From positions 248,001-312,000 of the forward strand of contig MCGE01000035.1 in NCBI GenBank assembly GCA_002105175.1: a DNA stretch of 64,000 nt, in the 5' to 3' direction. This document shows positions 24,828-36,095 of the stretch, piece by piece. The notes under the pieces were generated by a model, which was given only the letters and a program-made list of their open reading frames with translations, was not told the DNA's origin and searched no databases. The DNA comes from Absidia repens. Lineage: Eukaryota > Mucoromycota > Mucoromycetes > Mucorales > Cunninghamellaceae. Position 1 is the first letter of the stretch; every line of letters starts with the position of its first letter. Made by a program: the position numbers and the translations under genes.

Positions 24828-25035
24828 AAAAGTAGATATACAATATAACAAGCTAATGTTAAACTAATCTAATGACGGCTCCATCACCGTATACTATGAA
24901 GACTAATCTAATACATGGTGGAAATCACGCATCCAAAATGAAAGGGTTTCCCCATGCATGTTTATAATGCATTTTTTAAAATGCCCCTGATTCAAATTCT
25001 AACCACAAAATCCAAGTTGGCCAGACCATGATCAC
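24828..25035 (-). repeat. D-repeat, copy 6
   Basis: Minus-strand copy (plus-strand text: TTTCCCCATGCATG, GCATTTTTTAAAATGC) lying downstream of the minus-strand gene OYE-1 and matching its orientation. Confidence 0.6.
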
Positions 25036-25333
25036 AATGATGTAAAGAAAAAAGAAAAAATTAGAAGGGAAAAAAAAGGGTTCTTGCCGATTTTGAGCAA
25101 AACTCTAAATATCGGCGTTTAAATATTCAAAGCGAACAAAAAACAATTAAGTAGAATATCCAGGAACTACTGTAAGCTGCCTGAAATAAGCCAAGTACTC
25201 TCCACTGTATAACACCTGATATGATACTTAGTAAAACAATAAATGGAAGACTGCGTCAATAATAATAATAAAAAAATCATTGTATGGTATTGTAAAAGTA
25301 GATATAGATAAATGATTAAGCTAATAATAATTT

Positions 25334-26625
25334 CTAATCAGTGCCATCATAAAATGGATAGTCGATATAACCCTATCATATAAAAATAGAAAAATAATAA
25401 TTTAGTCATAAACCATGTCAAAAAAAAAAAAAAAAAGACTTGCCTCAGGGCCAGGACTATAGAAGGTGTTGCGGTTATAGGGTGTCAATTTCCAGTGATT
25501 GCGAAACCGTTCGACCAAGTCCGGGTTTGAGATAAAGGCACGGCCAACAGCGACCAAGTTGTTAGGGGATTTTTCTGCACGATCATACGCAGACTGGGCA
25601 CTGTAGGTATAATTCCCAGCCGAGACAAAAGGACCCGACCATAAACCGCGGAAGGGCTCAAGGGTTATAGCGTCATCGTCGTCGTCTTCTTCGTCGTCTT
25701 CCACAGGAGCAAATCTGTCGTCGTCGTCAAAGAGACGCACACGAGGTTCAGAAAAATGCACGTAGGCCAAGTTGGAATGGGTCTTTTCAAGTTGTTGGAC
25801 AAGATAACTCCAGGTAGCCACCGGTGTCTCATCCTTCATATCCTGGAATGCTCCGTAAGGACTAAACCGAATCGCCGTGCGATCAGCACCAATGGCAGCG
25901 CTCACCGCCTCGACCACCTCCAAAGGAAATCGTCCGCGATTTTCTATGCTGCCCCCATACCTATCTGTACGTTTGTTGCTTGACGTATTGATAATTGGTC
26001 TAAGAGGAACCCATTCGCCGAATGGATTTCAACACCTACCGTCAAAAAAAAAAAATCGTTATTCAATGGAAAAAAAAACACAAACACACACACATATCAC
26101 ATATTTGCCTTACTTACCATCAAATCCGGCATCCATCGCGTTTTTAGCTGCTTGGACAAAATCTTGTGTAATCGATTTGATTTCATCCACGGTCAAAACA
26201 CGGGGCGTTTCATAAGGACCACCAAAAGGCGAGTGGGTATGAATGGCAATCGCAGAAGGAGCGACATTGGCCGTGGGGAAGAAGGTGGCACGACCAGGAT
26301 GCCATAATTGCAAGAAAATAACCCCCTTCTTTTCATGCACGGCCGCCGTGACGGGTTTCCAGCCATTGATGTGTTCTTGAGAAGAAATCCCAGGCGAGCC
26401 AGGATACACACCACAGGTAGGTGAGATCCATGTTGCCTCGGCAATCAACAACCCACCCTCCGTTGTTCGTTGTTGATAGTAAAGTGGCGCGTCAGCACTC
26501 GGCACACCGGTCTTGGGATCCGCACGCGATCTGGTAAGAGGCGCAAGCACCAATCGATGATGAAGGGTATGTTGACCCACGTTGATGGAAGAGAATAAAG
26601 CAGGTGTAGCGACTGAGATAGTCAT
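25334..26625 (-). pseudogene. OYE-1: old yellow enzyme-type NADH:flavin oxidoreductase, frameshifted
   Basis: Same three-exon plan as OYE-2: 26625-26118, 26035-25444 and 25372-25334. The N-terminal part has LAPLTRSRADP, EATWISP and IFLQLWHPGRA (flavin- and substrate-site motifs of the OYE family). Exon 2 opens GVEIHSANGF, then one base is missing (ATAATTGG at about 25991-25998, against ATAAATTGG in OYE-2 and OYE-3), making exon 2 592 nt rather than 593 and shifting the frame before the NTSSNK region. The donor of the last intron is GC (GAG|GCAAGT) instead of GT. An acidic insert of about ten residues follows EPRVRLF. Both HxxN residues are present but the usual Tyr after the Gly is Phe. Probably a recent pseudogene unless the missing base is an assembly error. 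Confidence 0.78.
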
Positions 26626-26732
26626 TGGATTGAAAGATAAAAAGGAGATGTATAAAAAAAAAAGGAAATTCAACGGGATTTTTTTTTTTTTTTATATAGA
26701 CCTGAAATACTCCCCTATTTTTATTTTAAAAG

Positions 26733-26764
26733 TCAGTCGGGTCGGCATAATACACATCCCGTCA
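26733..26764 (-). promoter_or_regulatory. conserved block about 110 bp upstream of OYE-1
   Basis: Plus-strand text CAGTCGGGTCGGCATAATAC then ACATCCCGTCA. The same block lies 100-110 bp before the start codons of OYE-2 and OYE-3. It could be a shared promoter element with paired CGG motifs, or a remnant of the gene X 3' end retained by common ancestry. Confidence 0.3.
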
Positions 26765-27366
26765 AGTCCAACAACCGCTGACAAATCTGGTAATAACCCA
26801 TCTAGGCAAATCGTTTCCACCCCCCTAAAAAAAAATGCATAAATTTTTAGTAGCGGGTAATACAAAACAGAGCAAAGCCTCAAGAGAACAATCGTGATCA
26901 AGATAAAAGGTGATGGATACTACCTTCAAGGTCACGTACAATACCACCGTATACCATAAATCCCGTATCTTGTTCAGGTAAAATAATACTGTACATATCA
27001 ACTAGGATTGTCTCTTGTATATTAAAAAAAGAAAAAGTCAAGCTATATCCAAAACACACAGCTGTGCACATCACCTCTAATTTTACATACAAAACGCACT
27101 TGCGTTATCCAGTGATTTGGTTCCATCATTACGATCGCATCATCATTTCTTTTTTTTTTCGACGTGTAAGATTTGAGTCATACCTAACGGTGGAGGCAAA
27201 AGCGATTGTGCTGAGCAATTTCATTCAATATGCGAGGATCATTGAAAATCATTTTCTATACACATATATTTACAACGTAATGTTGACATCGGTTAGGATC
27301 GACGAATATCACAACTTTTTGTTCGATTTGAGTATCCTTACCAATATACATGATGTATTACATAAA

Positions 27367-27369
<3 letters not shown>

Positions 27370-27400
<31 letters not shown>
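27370..27400 (+). repeat. poly-T tract (about 31 T)
   Basis: Uninterrupted T run inside the gene X remnant, at the place of a putative intron. It follows ACATAAAAG and precedes CAAAAGTGAGG. No target duplication seen. Confidence 0.6.
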
Positions 27401-28009
27401 CAAAAGTGAGGACAATGCAACAATTGATCCATTGGTCATAAGATCAATCGCCATCCAATAGGTGTCACTTGGTTTGACCATGGTCCCTTTGTTTTCACGG
27501 TTGAGTATGATATGAGATAAGGTGTAACACAGATTAAACCAAAGCCAACCATGTTGAAATCAAAAGATCACGTCAGATAATAGCTTTTTTTTTTTTCCCG
27601 CCGCTGGGAATTTTCGGTAGACCTTGACATTCATCGGCTGCGAATACAGTCATAACCCCATACTTATAACATAAACCAGTCCCAACCCAGTAAGGTGTTG
27701 TTCTTTCATTCACAAGACACTGGTCAAGTAGTCGACATTGTTGTGTCATGAACCCATTCCAGACTTTTTCTCCAAGCAAAATCCTCTTGCCAGGAGCATA
27801 CTTAAAAAGAGGAATAATGTAAGGGTGAGTGAACGAGTGAAGGGTTAGATGACTGCGGATGCGTTTCCCATTTATGGGTATAGTTCGAGTGACACATAAA
27901 GCAAAGCTGACTGACTCGTTCCACGATTAGTAAAGTCGTCAAGCGGATTACAAATCATGAGCATGTTCATAGTTACAACGTCACTCACCGTACTGTACAT
28001 GTTATTTTT

Positions 28010-28011
<2 letters not shown>

Positions 28012-28041
<30 letters not shown>
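28012..28041 (+). repeat. dinucleotide microsatellite (CT)n
   Basis: About 15 perfect CT units (AG on the minus strand) interrupting the 5' part of gene X copy 1. The equivalent place in the copy near 49.1 kb has a 51-nt poly-A run instead. Confidence 0.9.
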
Positions 28042-28042
<1 letters not shown>

Positions 28043-28469
28043 AAAAAAAGAACCACGTGCGCAGAGTGTAAATCGAATGATACTAATGATTGCGATGATC
28101 AAGTCTTTGATGGTCATAGTGAGTGAGATCAAGGCAGCTTAGAAAGAAGATGGTCAGCGGGTGCTCTATAACGGACGTACATGTTTTATCGCAGCATATT
28201 GCTAGTACTAAAACTAAAGCATGAGGTTCATTATAACAAGGGATCTAATGGAGGAAGCATAAGCAATATCTGAAGAACGACGAACAATAATTTAGGGGGG
28301 GACGCTTGTCATAGGAGATACAGTACAATACAAGGTACGAAAAAAGGCTAAAAGAATATCTTCTGTTGACGCAGCATATGAGATCTAAGTGACGATATAA
28401 AAAGGGGTATATTGAACAAGACATGAGAGAGACTAGTGAGGTATTTTCACTAAAGTATGTAAAAAGAGA

Positions 28470-28640
28470 CATCTTTTATTCAAATGTAGATACAAACGCT
28501 GGACAAGATAACACTAATCTAAGCTAATGATGACATCTCATGGTGTCCTCAGATCCTAGATCCAAAATAGATGGAGTACGCCATGCATCTTGTCCTCCCT
28601 GCTCTGAAAACCCTCTAAACTATTCCTGATACTAATATAA
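28470..28640 (-). repeat. D-repeat, copy 7 (diverged)
   Basis: Minus-strand copy downstream of OYE-2. It retains the TTTATTCAAATGTAGATACAAA end and the GCCATGCATCTTG block, but the palindrome is lost. Confidence 0.45.
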
Positions 28641-29191
28641 ATCTATCATGACTCCAAAGAAGTTAAAAGGAGAAGAAAAAAGAAAAAAAAGAAAAGTGGG
28701 AAGGCAGAGCGGGGAAAAAATAGAAAACTCACGTGTGCGGCATTTGAAAAACTTATGTCATTGTCTTTCTGTGATATTTTAGAAACATAAACACTGTGCA
28801 ATATTATGAACAGGCAGCTTACCTTTGGTGAAATGTGGGATTATTAGCAGCCGGATCAATATCTATTTAAATTGTGCTTCCAATTCTAGCCTTTACATTA
28901 TACACAATGATGTTCATTTTTGTAGGTTGTGTGAGAGTGAACGCCTTGACTCGCTAAATTCCAACGGCGCTCCCGTGCCATATCGCTAGATATCGAGCAC
29001 AATTCCCTCATCAAGAATAAATACAGTATTTTTTTCCTACAAAAAAAAAAAATAAAAAAACAAAAATAGAAATTGAAGGTTTCTTTTATATAAATCGTGT
29101 TTTTTTTTATTGAATAAAATAACAAATTGAAGGTCAAGCCAATAACTGAAAATAATCATTACATTGTACATAACTAAATTGATAATAGTCT

Positions 29192-30482
29192 CTAATTAGT
29201 GGCATCATAGTATGGATAGTCAATATAACCCTATCATAAATTATTAAAATTAGTACAAACCACACCAGTAAAATGAAAAAGAAGTACTTACCTCAGAACC
29301 AGGACTATAGAAGGTATTGCGATTATAGGGTGTCAGTTTCCAGTGATTGCGAAACCGTTCGACCAAGTCAGGGTTCGAGATAAAAGCACGACCGACGGCG
29401 ACCAAGTTGTTGGGGGAGGCTTCCGCACGATCATAAGCAGACTGAGCGCTGTAGGTGTAATTTCCAGCCGAGACAAAAGGACCCGACCATAAAGGCCGGA
29501 AGTGTTCCAGGCTGTCCTGTTCATCACTGACTTTCACAGAGGCATTTTTATCATCGTCGACCTCCAAAAGTTGCACACGAGGTTCGATAAAATGCAAGTA
29601 GGCCAAGTTGGGGTGGGTCTTTTCAAGTTGTTGGACAAGATAACACCATGTCGCCACCGGAGTATCATCCTTCATATCGTTGAACCCACTATAAGGGCTA
29701 AAGCGGATCGCCGTTCGATCAGCACCAATCGCCTTGCTTACCGCGTCGACAACCTCCAAAGGAAAGCGTACACGGTTTTCAATACTGCCTCCATAGATGT
29801 CTGAACGTTTGTTGCTTGACGTATTGATAAATTGGTCCAAGAGGCACCCATTGGCGGAATGGATTTCAACACCTACCAAAAAAAAAAAAAAAAAAAAAAG
29901 GGGGACCGGGACAATGAGGGGTACAAAAAAAAAAAGTCAGATCGCGCCGTTCCCTTCCCACCTACCATCAAATCCAGCATCAATAGCATTTTTAGCCGCT
30001 TGGGCAAAGTCTTGTGTAATAAATTTGATTTCATCCACCGTCAAAGGGTGAGGTTTTTTGTAAGGCGCACCAGAAGGCGAGTTGCCTTGAATGGCAATAT
30101 CAGAAGCAGAAACAGGCCGTACTACGCCAGCCAAGGAGAAAGTGGCACGACCAGGATGCCACAGTTGCAAAAAGATTATGCCGTTCTTTTCATGGACCGC
30201 CTTGGTGACATTTTTCCAAGCCTGGATATGTGTTTGAGAATGGATCCCAGGCGAGCCAGGATAACCACCACTGGAAGGCGAGATCCACGTCGCCTCGCTG
30301 ATCAGCAACCCACCCTCCGTTGCTCGTTGTTGATAGTACAAAGGTGCGTCCTCGCTCGGCACGCCGCTCTTGGGGTCAGCACGGCTTCTGGTAAGAGGCG
30401 CAAGCACCAATCGATGTTGGAGTGTATGTTGCCCGACGTTAATGGCAGAGAATAAAGCAGGTGTAGCGACTGAGACGGTCAT
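29192..30482 (-). CDS. OYE-2: old yellow enzyme-type NADH:flavin oxidoreductase
   Basis: Predicted 378 residues from exons 30482-29966, 29872-29292 and 29230-29192, with canonical GT-AG introns of 93 and 61 nt. OYEs are FMN-dependent (beta/alpha)8-barrel enzymes that reduce activated alkenes (enones, oxylipins, nitro compounds) with NAD(P)H. Motifs in order: LAPLTRSRADP (about 26-36), EATWISP, FLQLWHPGRA, VDEIKFITQDFAQAAKNA, GVEIHSAN with H177 and N180 as the ligand-binding pair, YGGSIENR, AIRFSPYSG, and the FMN-phosphate region LVAVGRAFISNPDLVERFR. The last exon adds only GYIDYPYYDATN. The residue matching the catalytic proton-donor Tyr (Y196 of yeast OYE1) is Cys182. Length is normal and no lesion is seen. 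Confidence 0.88.
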
Positions 30483-30584
30483 TGAAGTTTGTTTAGGTTT
30501 GTTTTGTTTTTTTTTTTTAAAAAAAAAGAGATGTATAAAAAAAAAATCAAGGGGTCGCTTTTGAAAGGCTTAACATTTTTTTTT

Positions 30585-31180
30585 TAAAAACCAGTCGGTT
30601 CGGCATAATACACATCCTGTCAGTCACAAGGATGACAAATCTAGCAAATACGAGGAAGACCAATCTGACAAATCGCCCCCTTATAGCTAACCCAAAGAGG
30701 CATATATTTTTAGTGCTAAATACCAAAACTCAAGATCGAGATAAACATAAAAGGTAATTGAAACATTGAAACTCGCTAATGTTTATTTACAATACTATAT
30801 GATATCATAAATTCCGTATCTTGTTCAGAGAAAGTAATACTCTACATAGAAACTAAAAAGTCGCTTGTATATATTTAAAAAAAAGAAAAAAGAAAGGAGA
30901 GGTAGTTAAGTTACACCCAAAACACACCGCCGCGTCCATTCCTAAAGTTTCCACTTACAAGGCACGCTTACGTTATTCAGTGATTTGATGCCGTCATTTG
31001 GGAACGTAGCACCATGAAGTTTTTTTTTCAAAATTGGGAAGATCTTGAACTATACCTAACGGTGGCGGCCCAGTGATGTGCTGCGCAATTTCATTCAACA
31101 TGCGGGTATCATTGAAGATTTATTTATTTATATATACATATAATATTCATGTGTCCATCAGCCAAAAAAGCTCCGCCAGT
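30585..31180 (-). pseudogene. gene X copy 2 (3' part only)
   Basis: Minus-strand remnants equivalent to gene X copy 1: FNDTRMLNEIAQHITGPPPL near 31110-31050 and a MCIMPNRL segment near 30615-30590. The 5' part is missing; similarity ends at the poly-T tract starting 31181. No complete reading frame can be assembled. Confidence 0.35.
30592..30621 (-). promoter_or_regulatory. conserved block about 110 bp upstream of OYE-2
   Basis: Plus-strand CAGTCGGTTCGGCATAATAC then ACATCCTGTC, nearly identical to the blocks before OYE-1 and OYE-3. Confidence 0.3.
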
Positions 31181-31182
31181 CT

Positions 31183-31227
<45 letters not shown>
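31181..31227 (+). repeat. poly-T tract (47 T)
   Basis: Marks the point where similarity to gene X stops. It may be the tail of a reverse-oriented retroposed insertion that truncated gene X copy 2, but no target duplication was recognised. Confidence 0.6.
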
Positions 31228-31230
<3 letters not shown>

Positions 31231-31839
31231 CTTCCCCTTTTTTCTTTCTGTTGTTACTATACAATTAACTTCCCCTACCTTTTCAAACAATTGTCATTTG
31301 CTTCACACTGCCTCTCTCACAAATTACGACAAACACAATAGAATAAGGATGTCTGCTATCAACAGAAAAGAAAAAAAAACAGTCTGGCCACGAAGAGCTC
31401 AACCGATTGAAAAGGTAACAGCCACGATGGAGTGAACTATTTCTTCTTTGACCAGACCTACTCACTTTTTTCTTTCTCTCTCTTTTCTTTCATCGATGAG
31501 ACTATTGACCTTTGATGACTCTTTATTTTACCGGACTGATGTCAGCAGAAAAACCGTCTAGCTAGGAATCGCATAACTGATTGCAGAGGTAGCTTTTTCT
31601 TCATCATCTTCTTTGACTAGCCCTACTCAGTCCTCTTTTTTTTTTTCTTTGACTAGGCTATTGAAACTTTTACTGACTCTTGGCTTGTTTTCTTCTGTAT
31701 TCCTCTGGACTCTACCAACCACTTACAGTTTGATCATCTTGACTCGATTGAAAAAAATACCAGGCGGACCGTTGACATTCACTCAACTGATTCAGCTATC
31801 CACCTACCGTTACATATTGTCGTATTTGTCATTTGTCAT

Positions 31840-32100
31840 CATCCACGTATATCAAGTACGCGGTTATCCATCACGACCCAACAATTGTACCGTGTCACTC
31901 ACCAACACACCCTTACACTAGCTATATTTCACTTGGTCTATAATCAACATCAAAGATTAATCATCCACCTATTCCATAATACACTATTTTATTCCCTCTT
32001 CTCGAACTCTACCAAGAATCCATTATCATCTACAATCATCTATCATCATAGAAATTTATTATTCCAACATCCGCTTCCCCTAACTATACTCACTGTCATT
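31840..32100 (+). repeat. dispersed repeat S, copy 1
   Basis: About 260 bp of C/T/A-rich sequence (for example TTTCACTTGGTCTA, ATCAACATCAA, TTATTTTATTCCCT, CATTATCATCTAC) that recurs at 59845-60105 with roughly 80 percent identity by eye. Open frames cross it but are closed in the second copy, so coding is doubtful. Confidence 0.55.
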
Positions 32101-32327
32101 TTATTCAATAAAAACCATATCTGTTATATCACTTACTTGTTTGACTTTACGTATACACAAATTATTACACATATCATAGCAGCCATAAAACCTCCCTCCG
32201 TTCCCCACATAGTATTAATTATAGTTTTCCCGTTACCATTCCATATTCAAAGATAATATAGTTTACCATGCATCAATTACTGCAAATTCACATAGTATTA
32301 GCCATAGTCTCCGACTTCCTTATTTTA

Positions 32328-32945
32328 TTTGGACATTGCGCTCCATTTCAGAGAATTTTCATTGGCTTCAAAGGATTTCAGGGGGGGATTTCAGAGGATA
32401 GAAATTGAATGACCGTCCGTACCACCTTTATTGCATCGCCGATCATTAGCGATTTGAGTATGCGATCTGAACATTGAGCAATATAAAAAAAAAATGGCAT
32501 TGTGCATTCAATAGAGTAATGCTTTAAAAAATAAATAAAGGTTATCAATTTCTTTCTACACCTTTTGTTTTGGAATGAAACTCATTTGCTGATTATTTTC
32601 CTCATGATGGTCTTTTTTTAGGTAGTAATGCGCGGTGCAGGTTTTCGTCTGGATGAGGGATGTTCATTTGATACTGAAGGAGGAGGAGGAACTGATGGCA
32701 AATGTAATGCTTTTGGTGGTGGTTCCAGTGTAGATGTTAGTGGCTATATTAATGTTTTTTAGACAGTTCTTTCCATAAACTCCTTCTCCCATCCAACCTG
32801 AAAATGTTTTTTATTATCTACTTTGTAAATTTTGTCGCCAATTTTGCATGATCAGGTAGAAATGCCCAGCGGTAGTTTCCATAGCCATGATCCGGCCGCA
32901 AATCATATAGCATTCGCCTAGGAGACTGTCCTTGCTTATACATTC
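32328..32945 (+). mobile_element. TIR element R1, copy C (incomplete)
   Basis: Starts with a TIR-like TTGGACATTGCGCTCCATTT, followed by CAGAG-rich subterminal sequence and the CCGTCCGTACCACC/ATTGCATCGCCGATCA block, then a degraded Gly-rich segment (TTTGATACTGAAGGAGGAGG) and CCATAGCCATGATCCGGCC. No right-hand inverted repeat is found. Confidence 0.55.
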
Positions 32946-33165
32946 TCTTAATTGAAGTATAACAAGTAAAGACATAGGCAGATATTTCAAATATGATGTA
33001 GGTATTCGTAAAAAAAAAAAAGTAAGGAGACAGTAAAGAGTAACTCTAAAAAAAAAATGCGACTATTCGAAGGTATTTGACCCCCCCCCCTTATTTTGTG
33101 CATTAACCACAAGTATCCGCCATTAAATTACTACAATCATGATAACATCATGCACCGCCGCCCTC

Positions 33166-33166
<1 letters not shown>

Positions 33167-33199
<33 letters not shown>
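33167..33199 (+). repeat. poly-A tract (33 A)
   Basis: Uninterrupted A run about 230 bp before the TATA box of the secreted-protein gene at 33525. Confidence 0.6.
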
Positions 33200-33200
<1 letters not shown>

Positions 33201-33428
33201 AAGCGTCATTGGATGATCTTCTATCATACCCAAATAGAAGATTTTTTTACGTGCCCCTCTTCCTAGTTTTATCTTTTGTTATTAACTTTTAAAACGCAAA
33301 TCCTTCTTTCTTCAAATGTCATGCAATTCCATTTTTCCATTTCCCCTCACCCTTGATTGACAAGCTGCATGATACCATCGTCTTTCACTCCCTAGAAAGT
33401 ACCATTTGACAAAAGAAAAAAAAAAAAC

Positions 33429-33436
33429 TATATAAA
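33429..33436 (+). promoter_or_regulatory. TATA box of SSP1
   Basis: TATATAAA, 96 bp before the ATG at 33525. The paralogous gene at 57408 has the same box at almost the same distance, which supports both as real promoters. Confidence 0.6.
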
Positions 33437-33524
33437 CTGCATCTTTTCCCATTAATTTATTTTCATTCAAACACCTATTTATCTATTATATTATACCTGT
33501 CTAATTAAAAAGAATAATTCCATC

Positions 33525-34070
33525 ATGGTGCAACCTTGTTCTTTTTTAATTTTATTAACAGCCTTTTCGGCGATGGTGATGGTTCGTGGTGCTCCCTTGG
33601 ACACTCGTTCTTCCGAACATCATGTCAGTGATGGTAATCATCCCGCCAGCAAGAATCCTTCAGACGTATCCAAATTACAAACGATGCCAAGCGGTTGTAT
33701 ACCAGGCGGGATGTGCTCGGACAATACTCGAGCGGGGTTAATGCAAGTCGGACCTCCTGTTCCTCCTTCTGGAGGTCCATCAACTGGTAACTCTGCTCCT
33801 GCTAGTTCTGATCCTGCTGTTTCTGCTCCTGCTGGTTCTGCTATCGCTGGTTCTGATCCTGCTGGTTCTGCTGTTGTGGGTTCTGCTCCTGCTGGCTCTG
33901 CTCCTGCTGGCTCTGCTCCTGCTGGCTCTCCTTTTACAGGAAGTACTTCGAATGGTCTATCAAATGGGCCTGGTTTATTGAAATCAAACCGTCAGAAGGG
34001 CAAGAAGGGCAAGAAGAGCAGGAAGGGCAGTAAGAAGGGCCTATTAGGTCTGGGCTTCATTGGCCTTTGA
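33525..34070 (+). CDS. SSP1: small secreted Ala/Gly/Ser/Pro-repeat protein
   Basis: Single-exon gene for 181 residues. Residues 1-22 form a signal peptide (short N-region, hydrophobic FLILLTAFSAMVMV, then RG|APL). A charged segment RSSEHH and a C-x5-C pair (GCIPGGMC) follow. Residues about 88-135 are tandem pentapeptides of the PAGSA/DPAGS type encoded by a 15-bp coding minisatellite. The C-terminus is strongly basic (KKGKKSRKGSKKG) before a short hydrophobic end. The first 35 residues and an N-T-R-A-G motif recur in SSP2 at 56998-57408, so this is a family. It could be a wall-associated or secreted peptide precursor; no enzyme domain is visible. Confidence 0.75.
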   Translation: MVQPCSFLILLTAFSAMVMVRGAPLDTRSSEHHVSDGNHPASKNPSDVSKLQTMPSGCIPGGMCSDNTRAGLMQVGPPVPPSGGPSTGNSAPASSDPAVSAPAGSAIAGSDPAGSAVVGSAPAGSAPAGSAPAGSPFTGSTSNGLSNGPGLLKSNRQKGKKGKKSRKGSKKGLLGLGFIGL

Positions 34071-35130
34071 AATAGTCATCGCTAGTACTTTTTCATATTG
34101 AAAGATATCAGTAAATAGCACCTACCTTCCTCTCCCTCTCTCTATCTCTTTTACTAAAAACATTCAATTCTACAGAGCACTTGTTAGAATAAAATATAAA
34201 AAATAAAAATTATATATTTAGCTGCCCACACTGGATTTACATTGGTGCGTGAGATTTAGACTTTTTTTTTTTCTTGGAAAAAAAAAAGAGAACCATTCTT
34301 ATGCGTTATTGTCACAAAGATTTTTTTTTTTCCTTGTATTGCCTCTATTTTGAATTCAACAGTAGCAGCGATTTGGTGCCCCCAGTTTTCTTTCCCTGAT
34401 GAATCTATCCACACCTTAATATAAATGCCTGTTTATTTTATTTCATGATAGAGCTCAGCTTCCATCACATTCATTCAATGACACATACAAAAAACATAAC
34501 CGATTGCGAGAAGCTTTATACCCTTACAGTATCCATGATAAGTTTAGTATATCGCAAGTTTAACTCTTTTTTTTTTTGGTGCGGTAGGATAGCGAACCAT
34601 GACAACCAATATACTCACTGAATCATCCAAATAGTTAGCTTTACCCGTGTATGTTTATCTTATAGGACATCGTCTACCCTTCATTTCAAGTGAAAAACGG
34701 TTTGGTTATCAAGCTTAAATTGGAATATATAAGACCATGAGCGCAGTTTCAATAGGCGGAGACCTATGTGCATATAGTGAGACCACGCCCAGCCTGCCTC
34801 TTCTCATCTCTTTTATTACTTGGTTTTCCTTCTTGCCATTTTCTCAAAACCTTTGTGTGTATGGGGTAAGACAGCATTGCAGAGCCAAACTCCATCCTTC
34901 TCCTTTTTTTTCCCCATAAACGTACCGTTCATAAAGTTCTTTGGTCATAATTTTTGTGTTTGCTTGTCGAACACCGACTTCTGCATCGACTCTATCTTCA
35001 TATCATATTATCAAACACCTTGCACGTTTTACGTATGAATTCATTCAAGGATATAATGTATGTATGAAACCATAGATGGCTTGAAGACATTGTATAACAG
35101 GGACCAGAAAAAAAATTACTGAGCTCTCAA
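34071..35130. other. intergenic, no gene recognised
   Basis: SSP1 3' flank (AATAAA near 34190) followed by AT-rich DNA. No frame here shows a recognisable motif. Confidence 0.45.
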
Positions 35131-35134
35131 AAAA

Positions 35135-35250
35135 ATATTTGGGGATTGCTCCATTTCAGAGAAATTCTCGCAGAATTTTTTTTTCAGAGATTTCAGAGAT
35201 GCTAGAGATTTTTTCAGAGTCCGTCAGAGAAAATCCCAGAAAAAATTTTA
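35135..35250 (+). repeat. CAGAG-rich fragment related to the R1 terminal repeat
   Basis: Begins TTTGGGGATTGCTCCATTTC and continues with spaced CAGAG units (TTTCAGAGATTTCAGAGATG). This resembles only the outer part of the R1 inverted repeat; the rest of the element is absent. Confidence 0.5.
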
Positions 35251-35349
35251 TTTTACTTTCACCCCTATACCTCAATTAAATAAAGCAAAAATTGATATTT
35301 CTAACATAGACTACAACCTGATTGTGTATATGATGTCTTTGTATATTTC

Positions 35350-35480
35350 TATTCTTTTATTGTATTGGAAAGACTAGTCAGTGGATATTACTAAGCTAAA
35401 CTAATGACGGTTCCATGACACCATGATCAAGCTGATCTAATGGCAGGCCCCAATTCACGATTGCTCAAAAATTCCTTGCT
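35350..35480 (-). repeat. D-repeat, copy 8 (short)
   Basis: Minus-strand remnant downstream of OYE-3, recognisable by GCTAAACTAATGACGG and TAATGGCAGG. The palindrome is absent. Confidence 0.35.
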
Positions 35481-36095
35481 ATTATATTATAAATTCGTAT
35501 ATAGAGGGGGAAGCAAAGAGAAAAAAAATGACTAATATTGTGTGGAAATAATGGAGGTAACCGTGGCGACGACGAAATGAGTAACTCCTTATCGGAATGT
35601 CAAAACTCCGTCTGGTATTTCCAAATCGGGTCCAGAATGATCAAACTGGATGGAGGTCATAGAGTCCAGTGAAGCACAGAATAAAGTAAGCTGAAATCAT
35701 CAAAGCCAATCGCCAAATTAAAAGAAATCTGGGAGTGAATAGGCAGTTTACTTTTGGTTAAAAAGGGGTGTCATTCGCGGTCAGGCGAATTTCTGTCGAA
35801 AGTTTGCTTCCACTTCTAGACTGTACATGATACAAAATTAGGTTCATTTTGATAGGTAAACGCTTTGACTTTTTTTTTTTTTTTTTCTAACTGCACTCCC
35901 GTCCTATAACGTAGATGTTCAGAACCAATCCCTCATCAAGAATAAATACAGTATTTTTTCCCTAAACAAAATAGAAAATGAAGGTCCCTTACTGTAAATC
36001 GTATTTTTTTTTATTGAGTAAAACGACAAATTGAAGGCCAAGCCAATAACTGAAAATAATCATTGTATTGTTCATAACTAAGCTAATAATAATTT

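Larger units (their letters stand above)
26700..28145 (-). pseudogene. gene X copy 1: decayed multi-exon gene of unknown family
   Basis: Minus-strand protein-like islands separated by splice-like GT/AG sites: MTIKDLIIAIISII near 28130-28100, CNPLDDFTNRGTSQSALLYVS near 27950-27890, an island with GEKVWNGFMTQQCRLLDQCL and TPYWVGTGLCY near 27780-27660, FNDPRILNEIAQHNRF near 27240-27200, and ILPEQDTGFMVYGGIVRDLE near 26985-26930. Stops interrupt the chain (for example after NRFCLHR), so I call it decayed. Similar islands occur before OYE-2, before OYE-3 and at 48780-49180. The last island's GGNDLPRWVITRFVSG recalls START-type lipid-binding ends, but that resemblance is weak. Confidence 0.4.

Noticed and set aside
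28972..29137. Hydrophobic, Phe-rich minus-strand frame
   Set aside because: Driven by poly-A/T runs in the OYE-2 3' flank. No similarity to anything else in the window.
31613..32256. Two overlapping hydrophobic open frames
   Set aside because: Composition follows C/T-rich repeat S, and the second copy at 59845-60105 has stops in the matching frames. No conserved motif.
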